DNA of 44,962 nucleotides from a virus. The notes beneath the pieces were generated by a model, which was not told where the DNA came from, made no database searches, and saw only the letters and a program-made list of their open reading frames with translations. The translations under genes were made by a program, and so were the position numbers. Shown here in pieces: positions 1 through 5,338 of the stretch. Every line of letters begins with the position of its first letter. Positions within the stretch are counted from its first letter, which is position 1. The stretch spans positions 1 to 44,962 of IMG/VR virus record IMGVR_UViG_3300010430_000109; one strand, given 5' to 3'.

Positions 1-1
1 A

Positions 2-244
2 GCCTACCATTACAATGATAACGGTGTTGATCCATATTTTACTGTCGATTGGGGCCGAAGTATTAATAACTATACACCAGTTAGTCCAATGTCTGTCACT
101 GACATACTTATTGATATTGCACCAAGTGTAATTCTGGCAACCCCTCTTGTTAACGTTAAATTTTTCATCGACATACGGTTGAAAGGTGATTCAACGTGTA
201 CGTTAACTCTAAAACACATTAGATACGCAGTAACAGGGCCATAA
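2..244 (+). CDS. hypothetical protein, C-terminal part (cut by window edge)
   Basis: Only the last 80 codons lie in the window; the frame is open from base 2 to a TAA at 242-244. The visible part is rich in likely beta strands, with alternating hydrophobic residues (for example FTVDWGR and VKFFIDIRLKG), and has no motif I recognise. Its stop is one base before the ATG of the next gene, so the two are probably cotranscribed. The composition would suit a phage structural or fibre-like protein, but that is only inference, because the N-terminal part is missing. Confidence 0.6.
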   Translation, partial: AYHYNDNGVDPYFTVDWGRSINNYTPVSPMSVTDILIDIAPSVILATPLVNVKFFIDIRLKGDSTCTLTLKHIRYAVTGP

Positions 245-245
245 T

Positions 246-608
246 ATGAAACTAGTTCCAGGAATCAAACGAGGCTACGCAGATAGTTTTGAACGTGCGT
301 TAGAAATAATCACTCATGCTAATTTAATCCAAGATCATCATAATGCTGATCCGTCAGACGCTAAAAGCGAACCATGCGGCGTTTGGCCCATGGGTGTGCA
401 AATGGAAGCTGATAGCGAATACATCGCTACTAACTTAATTGAGCTGAAAGCATTATGTGAGCAAGGAATCGCAGCATCACCAAATGGAAAGGTGGTTATC
501 ATGGAAGTTGAGTGCGAGGTATGTGGACAAGATGCTGACGGAAATGATGTAAAAGTTTGCTCCGAAGTAATAGCTCAACGAATCGACTGCGCGGGTAATT
601 GTTGTTGA
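246..608 (+). CDS. hypothetical protein with Cys-rich C-terminus
   Basis: A 120-residue soluble protein with no signal peptide or membrane segment. The last third carries seven cysteines: C90 and C93 in a CEVC pair, C105, C115, and C119-C120 at the very end, with another at C71. Such spacing could bind zinc or iron or form disulfides, but no named zinc-ribbon pattern is complete. It starts one base after the stop of the partial gene before it. Its own stop codon overlaps the left half of the operator at 605-620, so the transcription unit seems to end here and a new one begins. Function unknown. Confidence 0.7.
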   Translation: MKLVPGIKRGYADSFERALEIITHANLIQDHHNADPSDAKSEPCGVWPMGVQMEADSEYIATNLIELKALCEQGIAASPNGKVVIMEVECEVCGQDADGNDVKVCSEVIAQRIDCAGNCC

Positions 609-634
609 CAACTATGTCAATGATTAGTTAACAT
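605..634 (+). promoter_or_regulatory. TTGAC-N6-GTCAA operator with -35 box (site 1)
   Basis: TTGAC (605-609) and GTCAA (616-620) form a perfect inverted repeat; TTGACA doubles as a -35 hexamer. The best -10 is TAACAT at 629-634, 18 bp downstream and only 4 of 6 matches, so the promoter is weaker than its relatives unless activated. It stands before the 665-904 gene and the double-glycine peptide trio, which end at the terminator near 1359. This makes the trio part of the same regulon as the other nine sites in the window. Confidence 0.6.
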
Positions 635-664
635 GGTGTTTCTGTAGTTGAAAAGGTGAATTAC

Positions 665-904
665 ATGTTGGAAATCTCACAAGATCTTGTTTTCGCATCT
701 AGTCAGACGAAAAATTCTGTCAGGGTTCCCAAGTTAGATAATAATTGGGAATTATTATCAGATGTTTTATGGATGTATCTAGCTGAACGCGGTGTCAATC
801 CTGATATTGTTGAAGATTTTGACGAGTGTGTTGTCAACATGCAGCAATATGGAGAGAAAGACAATACAGTTACATTTTATCATTTTTCCATCAAAGGGGT
901 TTAA
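665..904 (+). CDS. hypothetical small protein upstream of the GG peptides
   Basis: A 79-residue acidic protein. A longer reading from GTG at 656 is possible, but AAAAGGTGA at 651-659 is a good ribosome binding site for the ATG at 665, so I chose 665. No signal peptide, membrane helix or known motif is seen; the middle (DVLWMYLAERGVNPDIVEDF) looks helical. It is the first gene after operator site 1, and 89 bp separate it from the double-glycine peptides, with no terminator seen between. It could be an immunity or accessory partner of those peptides, but nothing in its sequence shows that. Confidence 0.65.
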   Translation: MLEISQDLVFASSQTKNSVRVPKLDNNWELLSDVLWMYLAERGVNPDIVEDFDECVVNMQQYGEKDNTVTFYHFSIKGV

Positions 905-921
905 CACGACTTGCATATTTA

Positions 922-963
922 CCAGTAATTTGAGAGACTGGAATTCGTAAGCTGGAAACTTAC
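922..963 (+). promoter_or_regulatory. two small hairpins in the leader of the GG-peptide genes
   Basis: The 89-bp gap before the peptides holds two short inverted repeats: CCAGT (922-926) with ACTGG (937-941), and GTAAG (947-951) with CTTAC (959-963) closing a CTGGAAA loop. Neither has a T-run, so they are not terminators. They could set translation or stability of the peptide message. The string TGGAAACTTAC recurs in the gap before the gene at 6143, which suggests a shared leader element. Confidence 0.3.
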
Positions 964-993
964 CCGACAAACCAACCTAACGGAGAAGTAAAA

Positions 994-1095
994 ATGCGTG
1001 ATTTAAATGATTATGAATTAGAAGCAGTATCTGGTGGTGATTTACATATCCCAGATGACATCGATCTTCCTCCCCCACCAAGCGGTGGTGAATAA
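994..1095 (+). CDS. double-glycine leader peptide 1
   Basis: A 33-residue peptide with a textbook double-glycine leader, MRDLNDYELEAVSGG, followed by an 18-residue acidic, proline-rich core (starts DLHIPDD, then four prolines, ends SGGE). Leaders of this form (L-x-x-x-E-L/I-x-x-V-S/T-GG) direct microcins, class II bacteriocins and signalling peptides to ABC exporters with a C39 peptidase domain, which cut after GG. GGAG at 981-984 is the ribosome binding site. Its TAA overlaps the ATG of peptide 2. The second GG near the C-terminus is probably not a cleavage site. No exporter is visible in the window, so a host exporter would be needed. Confidence 0.85.
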   Translation: MRDLNDYELEAVSGGDLHIPDDIDLPPPPSGGE

Positions 1096-1196
1096 TGATT
1101 GAACTTAATGAGTATGAAGTAGAGGAAGTTTCTGGCGGCGTGATTGCAGCGCCGGTCATAATCGCTGGCGTATGTTGTGGTGAAGATCATGATTGA
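1095..1196 (+). CDS. double-glycine leader peptide 2
   Basis: A 33-residue peptide whose leader, MIELNEYEVEEVSGG, is a close relative of the one before it, followed by an 18-residue core that is hydrophobic at first (VIAAPVIIAGVCCG) and ends EDHD. The vicinal cysteines could form a disulfide or bind metal. The hydrophobic core resembles the membrane-active part of small class II bacteriocins more than the cores of peptides 1 and 3. The ATG overlaps the stop of peptide 1 (TAATG), and the 3' end overlaps the start of peptide 3 by 8 bp, so translation is coupled. Confidence 0.85.
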   Translation: MIELNEYEVEEVSGGVIAAPVIIAGVCCGEDHD

Positions 1197-1275
1197 GTTA
1201 AACGAGTATGAAGTAGAAGAAGTTTCAGGCGGAGACGGTGAGAGCAACATTAACCAGCCAATTCCACATCCGTAA
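1189..1275 (+). CDS. double-glycine leader peptide 3
   Basis: A 28-residue peptide. Its 15-residue leader is identical in protein sequence to that of peptide 2 (MIELNEYEVEEVSGG) though the codons differ in several places, so it is an older duplication or is held by selection on the protein. The core is only 13 residues, DGESNINQPIPHP, polar and proline-containing, unlike a membrane-active bacteriocin and closer in size to a signalling peptide. The gene starts inside the end of peptide 2 in another frame. It is the last gene before the terminator near 1359. Confidence 0.85.
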   Translation: MIELNEYEVEEVSGGDGESNINQPIPHP

Positions 1276-1328
1276 CTACGTAACTAAATGATAAATCAAC
1301 TTCCCTAAGGGGGTGATCTGCATCTACT

Positions 1329-1359
1329 AAAAACCCTGGAATTATCTGGGGTTTTTTTT
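1329..1359 (+). terminator. intrinsic terminator after the GG-peptide unit
   Basis: AAAAACCC (1329-1336) pairs with GGGTTTTT (1349-1356) around a 12-base loop, followed by more T, which gives a rho-independent terminator. It closes the unit from operator site 1 and separates it from the next operator-promoter only 10 bp further on. Confidence 0.8.
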
Positions 1360-1368
1360 ATCTGTCTA

Positions 1369-1397
1369 TTGACAATCCCGTCAACAAGGTCCATAAT
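1369..1397 (+). promoter_or_regulatory. sigma-70-like promoter with TTGAC-N6-GTCAA operator (site 2)
   Basis: TTGACA at 1369-1374 and CATAAT at 1392-1397 with a 17-bp spacer make a strong promoter. GTCAA at 1380-1384 completes the inverted repeat with the -35 half, so a protein bound there would block polymerase. The early transcribed part, TTGTAAGTTAATCG, is shared almost exactly with site 10 (37731) and in part with site 7 (8976), so a whole promoter-leader block has been copied around the genome. Confidence 0.8.
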
Positions 1398-1427
1398 ACT
1401 TGTAAGTTAATCGTCGGGGGAATGATT

Positions 1428-1574
1428 ATGGTGGCAAGTGATTATAATTACATGGTGAGAGAGCAAAGAATTAACGCCAAACTATGTAAAAAGAAATCAG
1501 AACGAATCAAACGCGGTGCAGTCATCATCTTGATTTTCTTGACGGGTAACGCACTAATTAATCTAGCTAGTTGA
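1428..1574 (+). CDS. small basic protein with C-terminal membrane helix
   Basis: A 48-residue peptide, first gene of the unit driven by the promoter at 1369. ATGs at 1422 and 1428 are both in frame; GGGGG at 1416-1420 is too close to the first, so 1428 is preferred. The middle is strongly basic (KLCKKKSERIKRG), and residues 30-46 form a single hydrophobic helix. This looks like a small inner-membrane phage protein with the basic part in the cytoplasm. No family recognised. Confidence 0.55.
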   Translation: MVASDYNYMVREQRINAKLCKKKSERIKRGAVIILIFLTGNALINLAS

Positions 1575-1587
1575 GTTGAGGGAAACT

Positions 1588-1860
1588 ATGAGCAGTCCTG
1601 AAGAAAGAAAATTGATGAAGGGTACCGAAAAACACATACGTGTTCCATGGTGGGACAAATTACCGGTTAAGGGTAGGAAATCAAAACAATGGTGGGATGA
1701 TTACGAACCGTCTGATGATATGAGAAAGCACATCGCATCACTTGGGTTAACCGCTGACAAAGAAGCGAGCTATCTAAATCTGAAATTCTGGGTTGATACA
1801 GGATGGGATGAAGAAACTTTAATACATTACGGCTACATACAGAGGAAACCAGGACGATGA
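1588..1860 (+). CDS. hypothetical protein, Trp-rich
   Basis: A 90-residue protein with five tryptophans, including WW pairs near residues 21 and 40, and a basic segment KGRKSKQ between them. An upstream in-frame TTG at 1576 is not needed, because GAGGG lies at the right distance before the ATG at 1588. It follows the small membrane protein by 13 bp and overlaps the next gene by ATGA. The pattern of basic and aromatic residues could suit a nucleic-acid-binding protein; the function is unknown. Confidence 0.7.
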   Translation: MSSPEERKLMKGTEKHIRVPWWDKLPVKGRKSKQWWDDYEPSDDMRKHIASLGLTADKEASYLNLKFWVDTGWDEETLIHYGYIQRKPGR

Positions 1861-1991
1861 GTATAATTGACGACGATGATCACTATCTTCATCAAATCGA
1901 GTGGGATATTGATGACGAACTTGAACCTCTCCCAGAACCAGATGATTATGATGGTGAAACTTGGGACGCATTCAGAGGACCAGAATCATGA
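1857..1991 (+). CDS. small highly acidic protein
   Basis: A 44-residue peptide with 18 Asp or Glu and almost no basic residues (DDDD near the start, DIDDELEPLPEPDD in the middle). It overlaps its neighbours by ATGA at both ends, so it is part of a tightly coupled chain from 1588 to 3800. Such acidic phage peptides are often DNA mimics or inhibitors of host proteins, but there is no fold signature here and this is only a possibility. Confidence 0.65.
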   Translation: MSIIDDDDHYLHQIEWDIDDELEPLPEPDDYDGETWDAFRGPES

Positions 1992-2704
1992 TCATTACAG
2001 CCATATTAATATATTTATTCATTGTGTTGATGTTTTATGTGTTTCAACGAAAACTGTTGTTTCGACCGACTGCGGATGGTTACACACATATAGACTTTGG
2101 CAAAGGATTGCATGGTAAGGTGTTGAACCCGGACTATGAAATTGACGCAATTATTTACTTTGGTGGGAACAATGAGCAGATCCTCGACAACTTCGAGAGT
2201 GTGTTCCCCGACCACAGTGTTTACCTTATACCTTACCGGGGATATAGCGGCAACCCTGGTAAACCGACTGAAGCGGGACTATTTGAGGATGCTGAGTACA
2301 TCTACGATTTGGTTTCTCGTGATCATCAACGGAACGTCACCGTCATTGGTCGCAGCCTGGGTTCTGGTGTTGCTGCACACATTGCATCGGTCAAGCCGGT
2401 TCATCGATTGGTCTTGATAACACCGTATGACAGTATCGAACGAGTGGCGTTCGATCATTATCCTTTCATGCCGATGTCGTTGATAGTCCGTGACAAATTT
2501 CGTTCGTATGAGAAAGCACCGGCAATTGTGGCACCAACTATGATAATTATTGCTTGTTGGGACCAAACGATTAAATACGGACGTGTGAACAGCCTGATGA
2601 AAAGTTTCAACACTGGTGTTATTCAGTCATTGTTGTATTGTGATTGCAATCACACTGACATTTTAGAACATATTCAATACGATGACGTGAGGAAATTTTT
2701 ATGA
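1988..2704 (+). CDS. membrane-anchored alpha/beta hydrolase
   Basis: A 238-residue protein. Residues 2-19 form an N-terminal membrane helix followed by QRKLLFRP, as in BEM46/YfhR-like (ABHD13-type) hydrolases. The catalytic triad can be read: nucleophile S123 in GRSLGSG, acid D192 in ACWDQT, base H222 in CNHTD. The oxyanion strand is YFGGNNEQ near residue 57, and IPYRGYSGNPGKP matches the family's PYRGYG loop. The enzyme should sit on the inner membrane and cut an ester, thioester or amide; the substrate is unknown. ATG 1988, overlapping the previous stop, is preferred to upstream starts. The enzyme is an unusual cargo for a phage and lies two short genes after the peptide cluster. Confidence 0.85.
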   Translation: MIITAILIYLFIVLMFYVFQRKLLFRPTADGYTHIDFGKGLHGKVLNPDYEIDAIIYFGGNNEQILDNFESVFPDHSVYLIPYRGYSGNPGKPTEAGLFEDAEYIYDLVSRDHQRNVTVIGRSLGSGVAAHIASVKPVHRLVLITPYDSIERVAFDHYPFMPMSLIVRDKFRSYEKAPAIVAPTMIIIACWDQTIKYGRVNSLMKSFNTGVIQSLLYCDCNHTDILEHIQYDDVRKFL

Positions 2705-2859
2705 TTAATTTAAAAGATTACAAAATGAAGAAAGTGAGAGCTATGACGAACAGTGAACGTAGTACTCATTACCATAAAGAGTATGTGAGAGCTAAACTGA
2801 TAAGCTTGACGGGTCAAAGCGCTAAAATATACAACTTAACGGGTGAGGGTAAATCATGA
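2701..2859 (+). CDS. small basic protein with a leader-like N-terminus
   Basis: A 52-residue basic peptide overlapping the hydrolase stop (ATGA) and the next start (ATGA). Its first twelve residues, [12 protein letters not shown], line up position by position with MIELNEYEVEEV of the GG peptides, with acidic residues replaced by basic ones and without the GG. This may be a relic of the same duplication or chance. The C-terminus LTGEGKS is repeated as LRGEGKS and LEGKS at the ends of the next two genes, because all three share the GAGGGTAAATC junction that carries the next ribosome binding site. Confidence 0.6.
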   Translation: MINLKDYKMKKVRAMTNSERSTHYHKEYVRAKLISLTGQSAKIYNLTGEGKS

Positions 2860-3041
2860 ACATTGAGAAAATCTTAGAAGATCATAAAAAGTGGTTAGCA
2901 AATGATCCGGATGGTCATCGTGCTTACTTGCGGCGTGCTTACTTACGGTACGCTGACTTACGGTACGCTGACTTAACGGGTGCTTACTTACGAGGTGCTG
3001 ACTTGCGAGGCGCTTACTTACGAGGTGAGGGTAAATCATGA
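2856..3041 (+). CDS. short pentapeptide-repeat protein
   Basis: A 61-residue protein. Residues 1-21 form an N-terminal cap ([14 protein letters not shown]), followed by about seven pentapeptide repeats of the A(Y/D)LRx type from residue 22 to 56. Pentapeptide repeats fold into a right-handed quadrilateral beta helix; longer members (Qnr, MfpA) mimic DNA and bind gyrase, but this one has under two full coils of the helix, so a scaffold or interaction role is more likely. It is coupled to both neighbours by ATGA overlaps. Confidence 0.8.
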   Translation: MNIEKILEDHKKWLANDPDGHRAYLRRAYLRYADLRYADLTGAYLRGADLRGAYLRGEGKS

Positions 3042-3274
3042 ACATTGAAAAACAACAACTGTATGATGCTACAGCGTTAGTGTTTGAACATGAAGAAGAC
3101 TTCATCAAAACGTTTGCATCTTCTTTCAATCATGGAGAGGTTGATACCATTGAAGGGTTTTGGATGTCTGGTACAAACTGCTTAGTTAGAGTGTATTACA
3201 GTGAACATTTCGATGATTCGACAGTGTTCATTCAGACAGAAGATTTCCTTGATTGGTTGGAGGGTAAATCGTGA
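3038..3274 (+). CDS. hypothetical protein
   Basis: A 78-residue acidic protein of mixed alpha/beta composition. It begins MNIEK like the gene before it, because the two share the junction sequence that carries the ribosome binding site and start. The middle, [21 protein letters not shown], looks like adjacent beta strands. It ends LEGKS and overlaps the GTG of the next gene (GTGA). No family is recognised. Confidence 0.65.
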   Translation: MNIEKQQLYDATALVFEHEEDFIKTFASSFNHGEVDTIEGFWMSGTNCLVRVYYSEHFDDSTVFIQTEDFLDWLEGKS

Positions 3275-3528
3275 AAATTACATCAAAACAGTTATCTGAG
3301 TTAGAAAATTATGTGGAACTAGAACGTTCAGAAATAGGTGATTATCTATCGGTATTACTTAATCTGCATCAATTTCCTGAGTCATACGGTAAAAGCCCGG
3401 AACTTCAGCCAGCCATCGATAAGGAACTTCTCCATTGGTTGGATAGATTCAAAAACGAAACCAGGATTATTGAGGTTGTTGAGACACGAGCGGATGTGGT
3501 TTATGACAGATTGCTGTGGTTGATATGA
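3271..3528 (+). CDS. hypothetical protein
   Basis: An 85-residue mostly helical protein starting at GTG 3271, which overlaps the previous stop and lies 7 bp after GAGGG. Residues 1-30 (ITSKQLSELENYVELERSEIGDYLSVLL) and 45-80 are amphipathic helices. No Cys, no membrane segment, no motif. The end overlaps the start of the next gene by 4 bp. Confidence 0.6.
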   Translation: MKITSKQLSELENYVELERSEIGDYLSVLLNLHQFPESYGKSPELQPAIDKELLHWLDRFKNETRIIEVVETRADVVYDRLLWLI

Positions 3529-3800
3529 AGATAGATAACTTAGATATTTTAAAAACGATAGCTAATGAGATGATTAACATCGCTGAAACTGAAGGTCTTG
3601 ATGAATATCTTAACTCCAAGGCTATAAATTTCATGTATCAACGTATGCAGGATCTTCAAAGTGCTGCGGAAACCATTCTTGAAATACAAGCTATAAAAAA
3701 TTCAACCTTCAATGCTAAAACATACGATAATGAACGCAAGAGTCAACGAGATTCTATAGCTCGAAACCTTGAAGCCTTGAAGCCTTGGTTGAAGCCTTGA
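3525..3800 (+). CDS. hypothetical helical protein
   Basis: A 91-residue protein, last of the coupled chain that starts at 1588. ATG 3525 overlapping the previous stop is preferred over an in-frame TTG at 3516. It is nearly all helical, with hydrophobic residues spaced for a short coiled coil (residues 1-60). The end is written in near-repeats of TTGAAGCC, giving LEALKPWLKP; slippage there could change the C-terminus. Function unknown. Confidence 0.6.
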   Translation: MKIDNLDILKTIANEMINIAETEGLDEYLNSKAINFMYQRMQDLQSAAETILEIQAIKNSTFNAKTYDNERKSQRDSIARNLEALKPWLKP

Positions 3801-4161
3801 GCGCTAGGAATACAAAGGTCGAAAATCGGCCTACCTTTGTATCTGCTTTGTAAATCACTTTTCCCTTTATTTATCAATAGTTTACCTCTTTAAAAGTACA
3901 AAGTACAAAGTACAAAGGGGTTACTCCATTCCCCCCACAATACACTTCATTTCTTACGCGCTACGTAGCCTTCAAGCCTACGATCTACACCATTAATATG
4001 TGTGCATATACACCAATATATATATATACCTTTGTACCTTGTATTATTAGAGAGATAAGTGATTGTTTTGTAAAGAGAAAAACGATTTACAAAGCTTGTA
4101 CAAAGGTCGATTTAGCTTTGTACCCTTTTGTATTTCTTGTGAAAGCGGTTATACTGTGGGT
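3801..4161 (+). repeat. TACAAAG repeat field upstream of terS (candidate pac, origin or operator region)
   Basis: This 361-bp gap has no convincing gene. TACAAAG or its complement CTTTGTA occurs ten times: starts at 3811, 3835, 3846, 3897, 3904, 3911, 4030, 4088, 4099 and 4116. Three copies are in perfect tandem (3897-3917). Two pairs form inverted repeats: ATACAAAGGT/ACCTTTGTAT at 3810-3842 and GTACAAAG/CTTTGTAC at 4098-4123. An alternating AT tract lies at about 4014-4027. Iterons plus an AT tract suit a replication origin; a position directly before the small terminase suits a packaging (pac or cos) site; the inverted pair just before the terS promoter suits an operator. The sequence does not decide between them. 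Confidence 0.7.
4127..4155 (+). promoter_or_regulatory. candidate promoter of the small terminase gene
   Basis: TATACT at 4150-4155 is a 5 of 6 match to a -10 box. The -35 at the right distance (TTTGTA, 4127-4132) is poor and lies just after the inverted TACAAAG pair at 4098-4123. A start seven bases after the -10 would fall at or near the ATG at 4162, so the message may be leaderless; no good ribosome binding site is seen before that ATG. Confidence 0.4.
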
Positions 4162-4599
4162 ATGAGCCAACGTACCCCAACAGACCATGAAATTAACATT
4201 CTTGCCAGTGAGTTTATTCTCCACGGCGATCAAGTGCGCGCCTGGCGTTTAGCATTTCCTGATTCTAAAGCTAACCTGGATGCCCAATATGTGAACGCTT
4301 CAAGAGCGTTTGCTGATCCTAAGCTACGGCTAAGGATTATGGAACTTCAAGATTTGTCGAAAAAACAGTCTGAAGAAGAATTCACAATGACCGTGGCTGA
4401 ACTCAAAAAAGTGCTTGCCAAGGTGATGAAGCAAGGAGTTAATAATGGTAAATTAGCGGCCGTGGTATCCGCTGTTGCCACGTTCAACAAGATGGACGGT
4501 AACGATGCACCGGTCAAACAAGAGCACGTCATGGAGGTTACCAGGAAGGTGATCCGCGTCCGTACTAAGAAAGTTGACAAGCCTGACAACGACGAGTAA
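4162..4599 (+). CDS. terS: terminase small subunit
   Basis: A 145-residue protein. Residues 5-55 form the N-terminal DNA-binding helices typical of terminase_2-type small subunits (ILHGDQVRAWRLAFPDS, then NASRAFADPKLRLRIMELQ: a helix-turn-helix with the usual A-W-R/K-x-A-F and V-N-A-S-R-A-F blocks). The middle is an oligomerisation helix, and the C-terminus is very charged. The protein would bind the packaging site and load the large subunit. A longer reading from TTG 4063 is open but lacks a ribosome site and would run through the repeat field. It lies 6 kb from the large subunit gene, with many accessory genes between. Confidence 0.75.
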   Translation: MSQRTPTDHEINILASEFILHGDQVRAWRLAFPDSKANLDAQYVNASRAFADPKLRLRIMELQDLSKKQSEEEFTMTVAELKKVLAKVMKQGVNNGKLAAVVSAVATFNKMDGNDAPVKQEHVMEVTRKVIRVRTKKVDKPDNDE

Positions 4600-4634
4600 T
4601 ATCGATAGTTCATTCAACCAAGGTGAAAAGAGAT

Positions 4635-4730
4635 ATGATGAAATTAATTAAGACTTATCCCGTTTATGCAACAATTGTATTGTTAGGTGTTACATCGGTA
4701 ATTTGCCACGTGCTTGTTAATTTAAGTTAG
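4635..4730 (+). CDS. tiny single-helix membrane peptide
   Basis: A 31-residue peptide with AGGTGAAAAG as a ribosome binding site, MMKLIK as a positive start and one hydrophobic helix at residues 9-29 with a central Cys. It is 35 bp after terS and is the last gene before the terminator at 4811-4834. Small inner-membrane peptides of this kind are frequent in phages, with roles from lysis timing to superinfection exclusion; nothing here points to one. Confidence 0.5.
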   Translation: MMKLIKTYPVYATIVLLGVTSVICHVLVNLS

Positions 4731-4810
4731 AACGAACTGAACCGCTAGAAATAGTCATAGGCGTAGAGTGTGCCGCAAGCCCTTGAAATCGATAAGACAC
4801 ACCCAGTGCT

Positions 4811-4834
4811 AAACCCTTTAATTAGGGTTTTTTT
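4811..4834 (+). terminator. intrinsic terminator after the terS unit
   Basis: AAACCCT (4811-4817) pairs with AGGGTTT (4824-4830) around TTAATT, followed by a T-run to 4834. It ends the terS transcription unit six bases before the first 66-bp promoter cassette. The 80 bp before it (4731-4810) hold no ORF. Confidence 0.85.
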
Positions 4835-4839
4835 ATATC

Positions 4840-4905
4840 TAGTTGTTGACAACACCGTCAATAGTATGAAATAATGTACTTACTGAGACGCAACGAGATA
4901 AACAT
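4840..4905 (+). promoter_or_regulatory. 66-bp promoter cassette, copy 1, with operator (site 3)
   Basis: Operator TTGACAACACCGTCAA at 4846-4861; TTGACA is the -35 and AATAAT at 4870-4875 the -10, with an 18-bp spacer. The 66 bases are identical to those at 5122-5187 and 5480-5545, from 6 bp before the operator to just before the start codon, so promoter, operator and untranslated leader were copied as a unit. An ATG at 4874 lies in the -10 box and cannot be the translation start. Confidence 0.85.
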
Positions 4906-4906
4906 C

Positions 4907-5113
4907 ATGAGAGAGTTGATAGATATAGTAGCCTTTTACGAGATACATAAAAATAAAAAGTCATTCTTAATCATAAGTGTTAATTTTGCAATGAGAGAAT
5001 ATCTCTCTGGGTACGGATTCAAGGCTACTAGAACCAATACTCAAACGCTAATGGATATGAGAACACCGTTATCTGGTAACGAAGTGTTTCTTAACGGATT
5101 ATTGGTTGATTAA
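4907..5113 (+). CDS. hypothetical protein of cassette 1
   Basis: A 68-residue protein. The start is the ATG at 4907, directly after the 66-bp cassette; the more distant in-frame ATG at 4874 is inside the promoter. A helical start (MRELIDIVAFYEI) is followed by a basic turn (HKNKKS) and a beta-rich part. There is no sequence likeness to the proteins of cassettes 2 and 3, so only the control region was duplicated. Function unknown. Confidence 0.55.
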   Translation: MRELIDIVAFYEIHKNKKSFLIISVNFAMREYLSGYGFKATRTNTQTLMDMRTPLSGNEVFLNGLLVD

Positions 5114-5121
5114 TTAGGGTT

Positions 5122-5187
5122 TAGTTGTTGACAACACCGTCAATAGTATGAAATAATGTACTTACTGAGACGCAACGAGATAAACAT
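5122..5187 (+). promoter_or_regulatory. 66-bp promoter cassette, copy 2, with operator (site 4)
   Basis: Identical to copy 1 over the whole length; operator at 5128-5143, -35 at 5128-5133, -10 AATAAT at 5152-5157. Copies 2 and 3 stay identical for another 15 bp into the gene (through ATGAAAACTTAC), so they are each other's closest relatives. No terminator lies between the gene of cassette 1 and this promoter. Confidence 0.85.
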
Positions 5188-5188
5188 T

Positions 5189-5338
5189 ATGAAAACTTAC
5201 CAAATCCCAACAAACTTGAACATTAACCACCTTAGAGAAGAATTCAAAAAAAACATCGAAAGCCTTAAAGCTGATAATAGCGATGTTAAAAAAATTGATA
5301 GAACAAGATACACATATAAGAAAAGCGGCCAACTATGA
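5189..5338 (+). CDS. small basic protein of cassette 2
   Basis: A 49-residue peptide, rich in Lys, Asn and Asp, likely helical over residues 14-36 (REEFKKNIESLKADNSDVKK) and basic at the end (RTRYTYKKSGQ). The first four residues, MKTY, match those of the cassette 3 protein because the copied block reaches into the coding region; after that the two differ. The stop overlaps the start of the next gene by 4 bp. Confidence 0.55.
   Translation: MKTYQIPTNLNINHLREEFKKNIESLKADNSDVKKIDRTRYTYKKSGQL

Noticed and set aside
1011-1250. 79-codon minus-strand ORF over the GG-peptide genes
   Set aside because: Its repeated PPETSSTSYS is the antisense of the VSGG leaders; the + strand frames have ribosome site, overlaps and a known leader pattern.
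4063-4161. Longer terS start at TTG 4063
   Set aside because: The added residues (FCKEKNDLQSL...) are encoded by the repeat field, there is no ribosome site, and TerS-like sequence begins at the ATG 4162.
4874-4909. Upstream ATG giving MYLLRRNEINIM as a common N-terminus of the three cassette proteins
   Set aside because: The ATG lies in or next to the -10 box in all three cassettes, so it would not be transcribed; the likeness is just the copied DNA.
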